This document shows positions 21,983 to 33,100 of a DNA stretch of 64,000 nucleotides, piece after piece. This DNA is from Cryptomeria japonica (lineage: Eukaryota > Streptophyta > Pinopsida > Cupressales > Cupressaceae): contig NC_081405.1 in assembly GCF_030272615.1 (NCBI RefSeq), positions 476,412,008 through 476,476,007 of the forward strand. The letters run 5' to 3'. How positions within the stretch are numbered: the stretch's first letter is position 1; each line of letters begins with the position of its first letter. The translations under genes were made by a program, and so were the position numbers. The notes beneath the pieces were generated by a model. The model worked only from the letters and a program-made list of their open reading frames with translations, did not search any database and was not told the origin of the DNA.

Positions 21983-23123
21983 ATGGAAAATTTGATGAAG
22001 TAACTTGAAGGAGCTCTCTCAGACTATGATGCAGAAAAACTGAAAAATATCAAACTTGAAGATGATCTAAAGACTACTCAAGATATTATTCAAGCACTTC
22101 AAGAAAATCTTACTATTTCAAGAAACAAGAGAAGAGAACTTTGTGAAAAGATGCAAAATGAGAATGATGAAAAAAAAACTCTTAATGATATGATAAACAA
22201 GATGAAACAAGAGAACATGACAACAAATAATGAGATGCGAGATATGACTATGAGATTTTGTAAAGAAATTGAAGATAGAAAGAAGAATGAAGAAGATTTT
22301 ACCAGAAGACTAAGTGATGCTGCAAATGAAAACACAAGACTCAGTTATGAAAATGATTTATTGAAGACAGATCTGATGCACACTCAGAATGACTCCAATG
22401 AACTAATGAGGCAGAAAGAAGTCTTAGAAAGAGAACTAGATACTGCAAATTAACATAAAGAGAAATTCAAGAAAAGCTCAGAGGAACTTGGTAACTTGCT
22501 GAAGAATCAAAAACCTAAAGGTGACACTTCTGGAATTGGCTTTGAAGTTGGTGAAAGCTCTGGTATTGCAAACACACAAGATCATAGCAAACCGGTAAGA
22601 CAACCTACTGCTTATAAATTTAGTGGAAAATGCTTTAACTGTAACAAGTATGGTCATAGAGAGAATCAATGTAGATCTAGAAATTATCAGAATATCAACA
22701 CCCCCACTGGTCAATGTTCAAAATGCAACAAAGTTGGTCATAACTCTGAGAATTGCAGAATGAATGTGAGATGTTATGTTTCTGGAAGATTTGGACACTT
22801 ATCTAGTCAATGCAGAACACAAAACGGCATAGGTTATGGGAAAGCTATTCAGAAGAATAATGTGACTTGCTATGCATGTATCAAAATTGGGCATATTGCT
22901 AAATTTTGTAGAAGTAAAGGATCACTGGCAGACAACAAAGGTCCTAGTTTGAAAGGAAAAGAAAAAGTTGAAGAAGTTAAGCAAGAATTTTCAAAAAAAT
23001 GGATCAGGAAATCAGAAATGAATGTGGACAAGAATACTACTCCACCGGTAGAACCAAGCAACACTCCATCGGCAGAATAGAGTAGCACTCTACCAATAGG
23101 AGTCTCTTCATCAAATTGAAGAA
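21983..23123 (+). pseudogene. Coiled-coil protein with four CCHC-type knuckles (gag-like, decayed)
   Basis: One frame from the ATG at 21983. About 170 residues of heptad-like coiled coil (many Glu/Lys/Asn) come first, then four knuckles at about 22630-22917: CFNCNKYGHRENQC, CSKCNKVGHNSENC, CYVSGRFGHLSSQC and CYACIKIGHIAKFC. The third has lost its second Cys (Ser instead). No capsid region is visible, so this is not a complete gag. Stops at about 22001, 22451 and 23078 are TAA/TAG, of C-to-T type. Likely role: nucleic-acid binding and self-association in the element's particle. Confidence 0.7.
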
Positions 23124-23421
23124 ATTTTCTTGAGGGTTTGGCAATCAATGAGACATATGCTATTATTCCCTTGGTTGATGGTAAGAAGTTGAATTTACTT
23201 CTATACTGGCAGATATGTTAAGTGGCTACTTAACTGACAAGCATTAAATGTGGTAGTTGGCAAAATTGACATTATAAATTAATATTTTTGGCTCCATTTC
23301 ACTTCACTGAGCATTCAAACATTCGAAGAGCATGAAATCTCTAGAGCTAAGGCATTTTGAGCAAAGAGGTGAAGCACTTCAGCAATCAATCCTTCCTAAG
23401 GCAGAAAAGGGTATTTATAAT
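23124..23421 (+). other. Inter-ORF region upstream of the second ORF
   Basis: No ORF. A possible promoter-like TATAAATTAATATTTTT lies near 23273. The segment runs to the duplicated CATGG at 23422, which before the solo-LTR insertion contained the start codon of the second ORF. Confidence 0.4.
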
Positions 23422-23426
23422 CATGG
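23422..23426. repeat. Target site duplication CATGG (left) of the solo LTR
   Basis: Exact match to 24997-25001. The empty site reads TAATCATGGCATCC. Confidence 0.85.
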
Positions 23427-24996
23427 TGTAGACACCTAAAAATGGTCAACGCTTGTGGAGTCATATTTTAACATTTGCGCATTGCCTCATTTTAGGTTTT
23501 TGCGTCGCATTTACATTTCTCCTATGATTCGCACTTGGTCTTTATCATTTGCGAGTATCGAGTCTTTCTTCTGCATTCTTCCTTCATCTCGCCTTTGAAT
23601 TTGGTCTTGTCGACAACAATCTTCAATCATGATTTTGGTCGATCTTATCCTATCGCATCAATGTGTGTGCTCATTTGTCATCATTTTGGACATCGTCAAT
23701 CCTAATTAGGGTTTTGTCCTCTTATCAATCTTGTCATCTGGCGATCGATTTATCATCAATCCTTGTCATTTTCAATCTTGTCGTTTTAACGATCGATTTG
23801 TCATCGATCGTTGTCATGTTCGATCTTGTCATTTTGCGATTGATTTGTCATTGATCGTGGTCATTTTCAATATTGTCATTTTGCAATCTATTTTGTCATC
23901 GATTCTTGTCCTCTTGTCAATCTTGTCATTTTGCGATCGATTTGTCATCGATAGTTGTTTGTCTCAATTATGTCAATTTGGATCAATTTGTCATTGTTCC
24001 TTGTCAATTGGCGCATTTTCCCAATCAAATCATTTATCACATTGGTCATTTATCAATTCAAAATCATGATCGATATCAATTATCTTCAATCAAGACCTAA
24101 TTGTCATTCTCGCATTGCTAATTCATCTTCTAGGGTTTCATGATTTAATCATTTAACCTTGTTTGTCATTTCTCTCTCTAGGATTAATAAATTATTTATT
24201 TATCCTAAGTCTTCTTGTCACAATTAAATGTTCATTTAATTGGCTAATTATTCCTCTTTTTGTGAATTAATTAATAAATGACAAATTATTAATTAATGTA
24301 CCTAATTTCTAATTTTCATCAATTTTTTAATTCCTAATTTCTTAATTCCTCTTTTTCTAATTTTCTAATTTTCTAAATTCTTAATTTCAATTTCCTCCTA
24401 TTTCTCTCCTAATTTCATGGGAATGACATGTCAATTTGTCATAATTTGTCATAATTGACAATCAATCAATTTTTGAAATAGAAGTTTGTCATAATTTGTC
24501 ATAAATTATCAATCAACAAATTTTGCATAGAAAGTGCATAATTTGTCATAATTTGTCATAATTGACATAATTGATTTGCAATTTCCATTTGAATTGAATC
24601 ATGCTAATCTTGTCTTTTCTCCAATTTTTCTATAAATTGGATGAATTTCTTCAATCTTGGCTAATGAGAATGAGAATAATCAGATTATTGAATTTCTAAT
24701 CAATCACACTTCGAGTACTCTTGGGCAATCATCTTGTCTATTTGCTTTCATATCATGATCATGCACTAGTAGGTGAGATCCACAACAAAGCTATTTGGAG
24801 AAGAAAGAAGAACAATGGAGCCGCATGAAGGAAGCATTTAGATCTACATCTGGTTTGCATAATCTTTAGTTTTAAATGTTTCATTTTCATGTCTCTATTG
24901 AGTGTGTTTAGGATAGATCATTACATTTAAGCTTTCGTGATTGAGCTAGATTAGTTTTTAAATTGTTTGTGATGATTTCCGAACTCCTATGCTACA
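23427..24996 (+). mobile_element. Solo LTR of a gypsy-type element (TGTAGACACC family)
   Basis: 1570 bp from TGTAGACACC to GCTACA with a perfect CATGG duplication. There is no internal sequence, so an LTR-LTR recombination removed the body. It holds a dense series of TTGTCAT / GATCGATTTGTCATCGAT near-repeats (about 23690-24000) and AT-rich inverted repeats near 24190-24310. The start matches the LTR at 61094-61867 (minus strand), so it is the same broad family. Orientation is given by the TATA-like CTATAAATTGG near 24630. Confidence 0.85.
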
Positions 24997-25001
24997 CATG
25001 G
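24997..25001. repeat. Target site duplication CATGG (right)
   Basis: Exact copy of 23422-23426. It recreates the ATG of the second ORF. Confidence 0.85.
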
Positions 25002-27135
25002 CATCCTCCTCTGCACCTGAATTCATAGCAAACCCTACTATAGTCGAGGTAATCAAACGCCCTAGGCCTGTATTTCAGCTAGTTCCCCTGATAGCTAAAA
25101 AGGATGACAATGTAGGTGCTTTTTCCCAAATTCCCAAAGGAGTTGTTTATGCAAAAGACCCTAGAATCTATATCCATTTCCATATAGAAGAATTGGGAGA
25201 TGAAGAAATTACGGACATGTACAAATCTGTTATCTCTGATGATTCTGGTAGAGTAAAACTTGAACACTAAATTATTGAAACCCTAGGATTCACAAAAATT
25301 CTCAGCATTCCGGATTTCCCCAAGGAAGTTATTAGGATAGTATTGAGCAGAGTACATGGTGCATTCTTTTGGTTAGATTCAATCCATAAAATTACCAAGG
25401 AAGCGGTGAAAGCTGTAACAAGATTACCCTCCACCGGTAGCCGACCAGACAAAACAAAGGTGGTCTCAAATGACCTGGTAATGAACTTAACTGGTGCAAC
25501 ATCTGACAGAAGGTCTCTAAGGGTTAATGATGTGACCGATATAAATGTTAGATTTGTTAGCATGATTTTATGATACAAAGCAACACATGCAAATAGACTT
25601 AACTCAGTTTCCAGTTTATGCATAAAAAGTGCACATCACAAGGTAAAAGAAACTGTGAAAATTGATGTATGTGAATGGCTAAAGGATGAATTAATTGACA
25701 ATTTAGGGAAGATCAAGAAGGATAAGAAAGGAACTTTTAGATTTGGTAATTTACTTGTATTCTTAATGCTACATATAACCAAACAGGTGCTCGGTATAGG
25801 CAACAAGAATTTTGGATTTGACATACCGGTAGGAAAACAATTATCAAACGTATTCAACAACATGGGTGAAAACAAGGAAAATAATATCAATGAGTATTTT
25901 CAAGCACTAAAGGCCAGAATGAACAAAAGAATCAAACTATCACAGGAAATTGTTAACAAATACAAAAATGATATATGTTTTGTAATTAAAAAGGATGAGA
26001 TCTGGATGGAAGCAGATATCCCAAGAACAATTTGGGTTACTGAGATGGGCTATGAGACTGATGACCACATCATTGAAACATATGCTAAAGCACTTCTGGA
26101 AGCACCAAATGAACCTAAGGAAGAAATATTTGGTAGTGCTAAGACCATTGAAAGCCAAATTCAATCTAAGAAGAGAGTTAAGAAAGTAGAAGCAACTGTG
26201 AGAAAAGGTTCAAGGCAGGCTAAGGCTATAAAAGAAGATGTACCGAAACAAACCGGTATCACTGAAGATGAGTTACAGGCACAACAACCAAAAAATCACC
26301 TTTCATCGGTAGCAACTTCTTCAAAGAGTGACATGCCAGTTGAATTCAAAAGAGTTGTAAGGAAAAGACAAAAACAACAGGCTCTGGAACAGGAACAGGT
26401 TCATGTGGAAACAGTGCCATCGACAACAGGAGAAAAACAAAAACCCTTGCTTAAGGAAATGGAAACATAGACTGACCTACCAGAGGTCACTACAAGCATG
26501 GTTACTTCCTCCACCGGCGGAATTCAGAATGTTGGTTCCTCCTCAGTAGGCTACAAATAACTGATTGCAGTTCACAAGCTTATAAAGCTATAGATGACAC
26601 AATCCCAATTTTGAGGATGATAGCTCCAAAATGCAACATAGATAATAAGGATTCTTTGAGTCAACTTGACACTCTGTCAAAGTATATTACTGACAACACA
26701 GTGATAGTTGAACAAATAAAGGAACAGGCATTAAAAGACAGGTTGGAAATTGAAAAACAGAAATTCTTTGAGGATCAAATAAAGAAGTGTACTACGGAGT
26801 TTGACACACTTCTACCGAAACTATGTAACATATTGGAGGAATTTAAAACTCTGTACAAAGATACTTGCAAGACAAACATTTTTACAGTGGACATAGATAA
26901 GAAAATGAGCAAGATACAAGAAGAAATAAATAAACTTGCAGACAATTTTGGTAATTCACCTCATACATTATCAGTTTTTGAGCAAAAGGTAACTAGTTTT
27001 GAGGCAGAACTATTGAATCTAGAGAGAGAAAAGGAGAGGATAATAAATAAGGCTAAAAATCTGAGACTAAGACTAAGTCCAAGACTGGACTATCTAGCAT
27101 CCTTGAGAAAGGAAATATCTGAGGCATTAGTATAA
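24998..27135 (+). pseudogene. Second ORF of the nested element: unknown protein with coiled-coil C-terminus
   Basis: The frame starts at ATG 24998 (MASSSAPEF) and runs to TAG at 26470 with two internal stops (25268 TAA; 25571 TGA; both C-to-T type). It then resumes in another frame at 26611-27135 (174 codons). The first 270 or so residues look globular (AVTRLPSTGSRPDKTK, IDVCEWLKDELIDNLGKI, RFGNLLVFLMLHITKQ). A Lys/Gln/Glu-rich linker and then heptad coiled coil follow. I find no protease, RT, integrase or zinc motif. I cannot name a family; the globular part resembles in style other plant transposon-associated accessory proteins. It occupies the place of pol. Confidence 0.6.
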
Positions 27136-27484
27136 GGATAGAAAACACCGACAGAGCATATGCAGCACCTCACTGGTACAGTTCAAAGAACAAAGGCAGC
27201 AATAAAAGACAATAAGAAGTTTATGGAAAGCATAAATTTGGTTTTGGCGGATCTCTTTCAAATTGTAACCACCCAGCTACAAGGTTGAGATAGAAAACTA
27301 CAACTCTATTGACACCTTGACAACCTTTGTCATTGATGCCAATGGGGGAGTAGTAGTATGAGAAAATAATCAGCAAAAGACTTATCTGCTCAGGGGGAGC
27401 TCACATATTTTTGGTAATATTTTTTGGTACACATATTTGGATTACAAGTTTTGAAATTTTCTCATGAGTGTTGCCATCAATGCC
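27136..27484 (+). other. 3' untranslated internal region
   Basis: No ORF. Pieces of coding-like text with stops end in CCAATGGGGGAG, TCAGGGGGAGCTCAC and finally the polypurine tract. Confidence 0.4.
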
Positions 27485-27496
27485 AAAGGGGGAGAT
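27485..27496 (+). other. Polypurine tract
   Basis: AAAGGGGGAGAT immediately before the 3' LTR, the plus-strand primer of copia elements. The copia at 54213-60885 has the same tract (CCAAAGGGGGAGAT on its own strand). Confidence 0.8.
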
Positions 27497-28308
27497 TGTT
27501 GGCATATGCACACTCCAATGAGACATTGTAGGTGATCGAAGGTTTTGTCATTGATGGCAACCTTAAAATCCTATGACACTGGCAAGGTATTCCACCAACA
27601 CTAGCAAAATCAGACTCTACACCAGCACACAGGTCACCGGCACCGACAGTGAAAGCTAGCATACTGGCACAAAGGTCGACAGGATTTTTGTTGTAATATA
27701 TTTTGTTTATTATTTGTAAAAATCATTGTAAGCCGACTTGGCAAGTTGTAAAATGACTCTTATATAAGAGAGAACATTATAGAACATTTTGTAATGAAGT
27801 AAGGAAGAGAAATGTAATTAGGCGAAATAAGGCAGAACTATTATGCGAATTATAGGTTAAGGGTTTATGTAAGAAGCAGAGCAGAAATTGGTACTGGATC
27901 TGGAATTATAGATGCTATTTTGAAGCAGTACATGACATTGGATTTATACAATCCAATTTTGTAAGTCAATGAGACTTCCCATCTTGTATTTGAGCAATGA
28001 GCTCTAGGCAGTTGGCCTTCCTGCATGCGCAGGCCCCTCTTGTAGCAGTAATATTCTCTTATTGGCCAGTAAGTGAATATTGTGGGTCACAAATCCCATC
28101 GAGGTTTTTCCCACACCGGGTTTCCTTGTTAAATCCTTGTGTTATGGTGTGTTTTTCATGTGGTTGATTTTATATCTATTTATTGCATTACTTTCTGCTT
28201 ACCAGTACATAGTATTAATATGCTCTACATGTTTTAAATTAAGAAAATTCTATTACCGGTTAGATACTGATTCACCTCCCCCTCTCAGTATCTATGGGAA
28301 TCCCAACA
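27497..28308 (+). repeat. 3' LTR of the nested copia-like element
   Basis: 812 bp, homologous to 21086-21911. The long C run is shortened and interrupted here (CACCTCCCCCTCTC). The conserved block is at 27961-28045. Confidence 0.85.
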
Positions 28309-28313
28309 CAAGC
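28309..28313. repeat. Target site duplication CAAGC (right)
   Basis: Partner of 21081-21085 with one transition. The LINE sequence resumes here. Confidence 0.75.
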
Positions 28314-28341
28314 CCCTTACATTCTATGAGAGCACAATCAT
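28309..28341 (-). pseudogene. First codons of LINE ORF2 (5' of the insertion)
   Basis: ATG at 28341-28339 reads MIVLS*NVRGL; the TAG replaces the Trp of the standard S-W-N-V-R-G-L endonuclease start. The ATG overlaps the TGA of ORF1 (ATGA). The frame continues at 21085 after the nested element. Confidence 0.8.
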
Positions 28342-29765
28342 TTAGGAGGGTTGGAAAAGTGCGAATCCAAAGTCTTCACTGATCTTGACTCAACCAGATT
28401 CTCCCCCATCAATTTGATCTTATCCAGATCCTTCTTTCTGCCAACCTTTGAGCTCTTCTCTGAAGCACTTTTCTTAATATCTTTCTGATGCAGACCTAGG
28501 TGAACAGAGGACTTATTACTTTTAACCCCAGTCGGTTCCAATTTCAAAGCAATCGGAGAACCCTCCCCCTTAGCTAGATTCACCTCAATACCAGGAGCCA
28601 AGCCCATTTTAACCCCTACTAACTAGTCCATCTCCATCTGCTAGCTTCCAACCACTAGCAGGGCCTAGGTAGATTCCTCCATTACACTTTCTGGAACGCC
28701 TCCTAATGCGCCCTAATCTAGAGGGGTTAACCCCGGATTTACTTCCTAATGGCTCAGGTCATCCAAGGCCTCAAATCAGTTAAAGGTATCCTCCTCACGT
28801 CTCTCCTATAAGGCCCTCTTTTGTCCTTTGTCCCTATTCTTTGTCTTAACTGAGACAAAACCATCAGCACCTTCTACCACAGCTGGCATGGCAGCTTTCC
28901 CTTTCTCGGCCCTATCAAGGCTCGGTTCTGACTGTTGAGGTTGTCTCACCACCGGTTTGTATTTAGGACACTTCCACTATAAATGACCATACTCATGACA
29001 CAAACGACAACAAAATGGAAAAGTCTCGTAATCTAACTGTTGAACCCAAGAATAAGAGCCTGCACACATATCTATAGCATCTGGCAAGGGTTTACTGAGA
29101 TCTATTTCAACACAAATACGTGCAAAGGTCATTACCTTTCTCCCCATAGTTTGTGATGAGAATCCCACTGGCCTCCCAAGCAAAGCGGCAAGCATCCATA
29201 GCACATCCTCCCGACAGCATTCCACTGGAAGATGTGGTAACCGAACCCACACTGGCATCCTATTTGGGAGCTCCTCTGAAGGATTAAACCCCGCATGCCA
29301 AGGTTTGATGAATAATCCCACTTGGTTGTAAAAATAAGGGCCTCCTTCAAAGACCCTATTGCGATCCTCCATGCAGTTGAAAGTAACCATGAAGTAGTTA
29401 TTTGCCAAAAGCATAATCTCCATTTCCCCTTCTGGTGCCCAAGTTCGCTGCACCCAGTTTTCCAAAAACTACATGGAAACCCTCATTCCCAAAAACTTAC
29501 AGTATAGCGAGTGATTTGAATAATATTCAATGTCTTCAGCTATTATCTCAGGAGGGATGATCAGCTTCGGCCTCTCACTGCATCTCTCCAAGCAACCATT
29601 AACCTTCATCATGCGAGAGCTGTCAGCACTCCCAAACCCCGAGTCGGAGGAGAATAGATTATTGTTGAAAGTCTTCATACTCTGAAGTGGGGGTTTTGAA
29701 CCCACTGCAGCACGGAAATCCATGGCTGGAGCACCCTGTGAGGTCTCACCACCAGAACTCACCAT
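28338..29765 (-). pseudogene. LINE ORF1: RNA-binding protein with CCHC knuckle
   Basis: 475 codons in one frame from ATG 29765 to TGA 28338. The N-terminal half contains the DUF4283-type domain of plant LINE ORF1 (WVQRTWAPEGEMEIMLLANN, then FMVTFNCMEDRNRVFEGGPY and LFIKPWHAGFNPSEELPNRM). A knuckle FCCRLCHEYGHL-x3-C follows at about 28960-29000. The C-terminal half is Lys/Ser-rich and disordered-looking. About nine in-frame stops occur, nearly all TAG where CAG (Gln) is expected, for example GHL*WKC and SM*FLENW. It would coat LINE RNA. Confidence 0.8.
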
Positions 29766-30180
29766 TCGGGCACAAAAATTAAAAAATAAAAATAAAAAAA
29801 ATCAGAGGGCCAAAGACCCACACCCCTAAGGGCCCCTCACGGAGGCTCAGCACCCTAGGCAACTCCCTTCCCATGCACCCACAAAGCGGTGGACCCGCTA
29901 GATATCTCTATCCCACGGGACTACCCGAGTTGCAGCAGAAGAGAATCCCACCCCCGCGTAGCCACCACTCCTCACGGAACCCCACTCACACCCATCGCCG
30001 CCAAGCCCTGCTCAACACCTCCCAATGCCGCTACCCCGGACCCCCTGCACTTCCCTCCCCTCGCACGAGCCTGCGCCCGCACTTCTCGCAAGCTAGGGTC
30101 GTGAAACCCTAGCTCGGCCACCTGCAAGCCTTCGCACAAACACAACCATCCCTCTACGTTTCAAGACCTAATTGAGAATC
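29766..30180 (-). other. LINE 5' untranslated region / internal promoter
   Basis: A GC-rich segment (about 29820-30150), strikingly different from its AT-rich surroundings, without a convincing gene. Its outer edge is the 17-bp target duplication. L1-type elements carry their promoter here. Confidence 0.6.
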
Positions 30181-30197
30181 AAATTTACATCATCTTT
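30181..30197. repeat. 17-bp LINE target site duplication (right)
   Basis: Exact copy of 16720-16736. Confidence 0.9.
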
Positions 30198-33100
30198 AGA
30201 TAGAGAGTAACAAATATATTCTCTAGTTTGGCATCTCTTTTCAGTTTTTCATAAATGGGCATAGGTATGGAGTTGATATCATTTGAAATAGAGCATTAGA
30301 TAATTTTGGATCCCTTTCCATATGATCATAATCATAATTATGCAAAGGAAGATTCATTTACAAGCATTAAGAACATCTTAGGGATGATTATTTGGGATCA
30401 TTAGTGGGCATGCATTTATTAACACCCTTACATGTAAAAATGGCCCATGAGAAGTGTTATTAAGAATTTTGTTGTGGGTAAGAGCACTAAGTGGATAAGA
30501 TGATATTATAATAGATTCATTTTCAATGAGTTTAAAATTATGCTAAAATTATATATGAATATTAAAAATAAGGACAATAAATACCTTTTTTATCATATAT
30601 TTCTATATAAACAACTTTACATGGGACAACACGATCTATTTGTATTTTATGTACTTCAAATTATAATGCATCATGAGAAGTAACATTTAAGTTTTTGTAA
30701 TAGGATTATTATTTCAGTATCTAAAAATGAGATATAATTAAAGGGCATATATGGGCTCATAACCTCCCTTAAAATGAATAGTAAATGCTGAAAAAATAGA
30801 ATCACCCATGATTGCACAATTTAGTGAAATGAATAAATTGCACAATGAAGGTACATGAATTTGAGAGATGAATGAAGTATGGCTAGAATTAAATATACCA
30901 AACAATTATAATCACTCATCAATTATAATATCTAAACTTAAATTCATCTTAGGAAAATACCATGATTTTTGATTTCATAATAGGAAAATGAAAATTGTTT
31001 AACATGTAAATATATGCCATGTATTTTTTTCTACTAAATTAATCATTTATTGGGTATTTGATAATATGCACAATATAAATAATATGGATTGATCTACATG
31101 ACGTAATAAATTATCAACAACACACATCATGTGATCATGAATTATGTGTGGAATATCATTATCATTATGCATCTAGAAACATCATGTGAGGGAGGAGATA
31201 AAACATGGCATTAGTTAAATAACTATCACTAATTTTCTCATTGAATACTAATTAGAAATAGTAAGAAATAGTGTATTAATAAATAATGAATTGATAGGTC
31301 TATGCATTAGAGCTTTAAGGGATGTGGAGAAATGAATATAATTAGATCTATGAAATAATTATAATCATTGAGGTATATCAACTTGAAGAGTAATTAAAAG
31401 TTATTGAGCAGATCATCAAATGATTCATGGTACCTAGATATATTAATATAATTAATTGATACACATAGAGATAACTCACTATCATAAATTTTGGAAGGTG
31501 TATTCATAAATCACAAACTTCATGAATAAATTAAGTTAAATCCTCTAATATAGAAGGAATATTTTTAAGTAGTTCATTGAAATATGAAAATTTAAAAACA
31601 TTGAAACAATGAATCCTTAGAACACGCAAAAGGATGGTTACCTCAAGGATCAAAAGATTAAATGAGTAGTTTTTTAAGAACATATGAATATGATTTTAAA
31701 ATGATTTCAAATATAAGATAAGGATAAGGGGTGATTGTAAACCATGACTAAGATATAGAAATAAAAGAAACCCAAAGATGGATCTAAAAAAAAAATCAAT
31801 GAAAAGTTAAACAAGTAGATTAGAAGATGAAAAAAGTTAAATCAAATCTAGAAAATAGATATGAAAAGTAGAGAAATATTTGATTTAAAGATAAAAATGG
31901 AAGGAAATTAAGGGGAAAAAAAAGGTGTTGTTGGAGGATGTGGGGCCACTAAAATCTTGAGAAATTAAGTACACTTTATGATTAGTTTACGTGTTTAGTT
32001 ATAGTAATTTGTTGCAAAAAATAATACTAGAATTGAATCAACTAAGAGCTAGGCTCATGAGCATTTTATGTAAATGAGAGGGTTAAAGGTGGCTTAAAAA
32101 TATTTGCTGAATTTGATGTGATCAGTGATAGATATTTTCATCTACAATGTTCTCAACTATCAAGATCTAGATTCTAGAATCAAATATATATTCCATGAAT
32201 TATGTTATCCTCATTTTACAACTTCACTCTACTCTATTCCTACATATTTGTCTTGTAATGGTTTTCCTTTAAATAGACATTATCTTATCATTTACACTCC
32301 TCAATTCATGCTCACTTAAAATTGACCTCCTAAGTCATAATAGGTTTTGTCATTTAGTAATGTACAATAAGAAAAGAAATTCCATGAAAGTATGCAAGTG
32401 TTTAGGATGTTCATATGATTGTGTTTCTAATGTAATGGTAATACAAATTGTCTATGGTAATGATTTCTAATTATGACTCAATGAAACCAACTAATGGAAT
32501 CAAATGACTATCCTTAAACTTATAAAAGATCCTAGATGTTCAACATGAAATGTTTTTGTAGACAAGTTAATAGGTACTCATAAAATTTAAAAGGATTGGT
32601 CCCAAAAGTAAGGAAAAGTTTAGATTAGAGGTGTACGGTCATGATAGAAGTCTATCTAAGGTATAGATCTAAGTTCATAGTCTAGTTTAGGGTTATCATA
32701 AATCACTATAATAAATAACCTCACACCATTGAGAACTAGGATTGGTTTATTGACTATTAATATTTAAAGGCAAGGTCAAATTATGTCTAAAATAAGATAA
32801 GTTGGATATTAATGATATTTTTTATATCATAGTCACAAAAGTAAGTTTACTATGAAGAAGTAAAAGGGAATTATATGCCATTTTTCCATCAAAGTTTTCT
32901 TCTTACATATTATTACGAGTTTTAAACCATGATAATTATTAAACTAAAATATTTATTTATGTAAATTATTAAGTAAACTCATTAACGAATAATCTCAAAT
33001 ACATTTCCAAGACAAATTTATAAAATATATAGTTGATAAAACATAGTAGATGAAACAAGTTTCCTTCTACCATGTATGTAGCTTTTTATAATAATATTAT

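Larger units (their letters stand above)
21086..28308 (+). mobile_element. Copia-like LTR retrotransposon lacking pol, nested in the LINE
   Basis: Two LTRs (21086-21911, 27497-28308), starting TGTTGGCATATG and ending (C)CCAACA or CCTAACA, enclose a PBS for initiator tRNA-Met, a coiled-coil/zinc-knuckle ORF, an unrelated second ORF and a polypurine tract. No protease, integrase, reverse transcriptase or RNase H is found. Removing the nested solo LTR (23427-24996) leaves about 5.6 kb. LTR features link it to the autonomous copia at 54213-60885, so it is probably mobilised in trans. LTR divergence is clearly larger than for the gag-only element at 3363, so it is older. Confidence 0.85.
16737..30180 (-). 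mobile_element. Full-length L1-type LINE, split by a nested LTR element
   Basis: Bounded by a perfect 17-bp target duplication, with poly(A) (T-run at about 16734-16743 on the plus strand) at the low-coordinate end. In 5'-3' order on the minus strand: GC-rich 5' UTR (29766-30180), ORF1 (28338-29765), ORF2 start (28341 down to 28309), insertion of the 7.2-kb LTR element, ORF2 continued (21085-16844), and a short 3' UTR. Without the insertion the LINE is about 6.2 kb, a normal L1 size. It is inactive: many in-frame stops, almost all of C-to-T type, plus one frameshift near 18745. Confidence 0.9.

Noticed and set aside
29873-30112. Plus-strand ORFs in the GC-rich patch at 29.9-30.1 kb
   Set aside because: The patch is the LINE 5' UTR on the other strand; openness comes from GC-rich composition.
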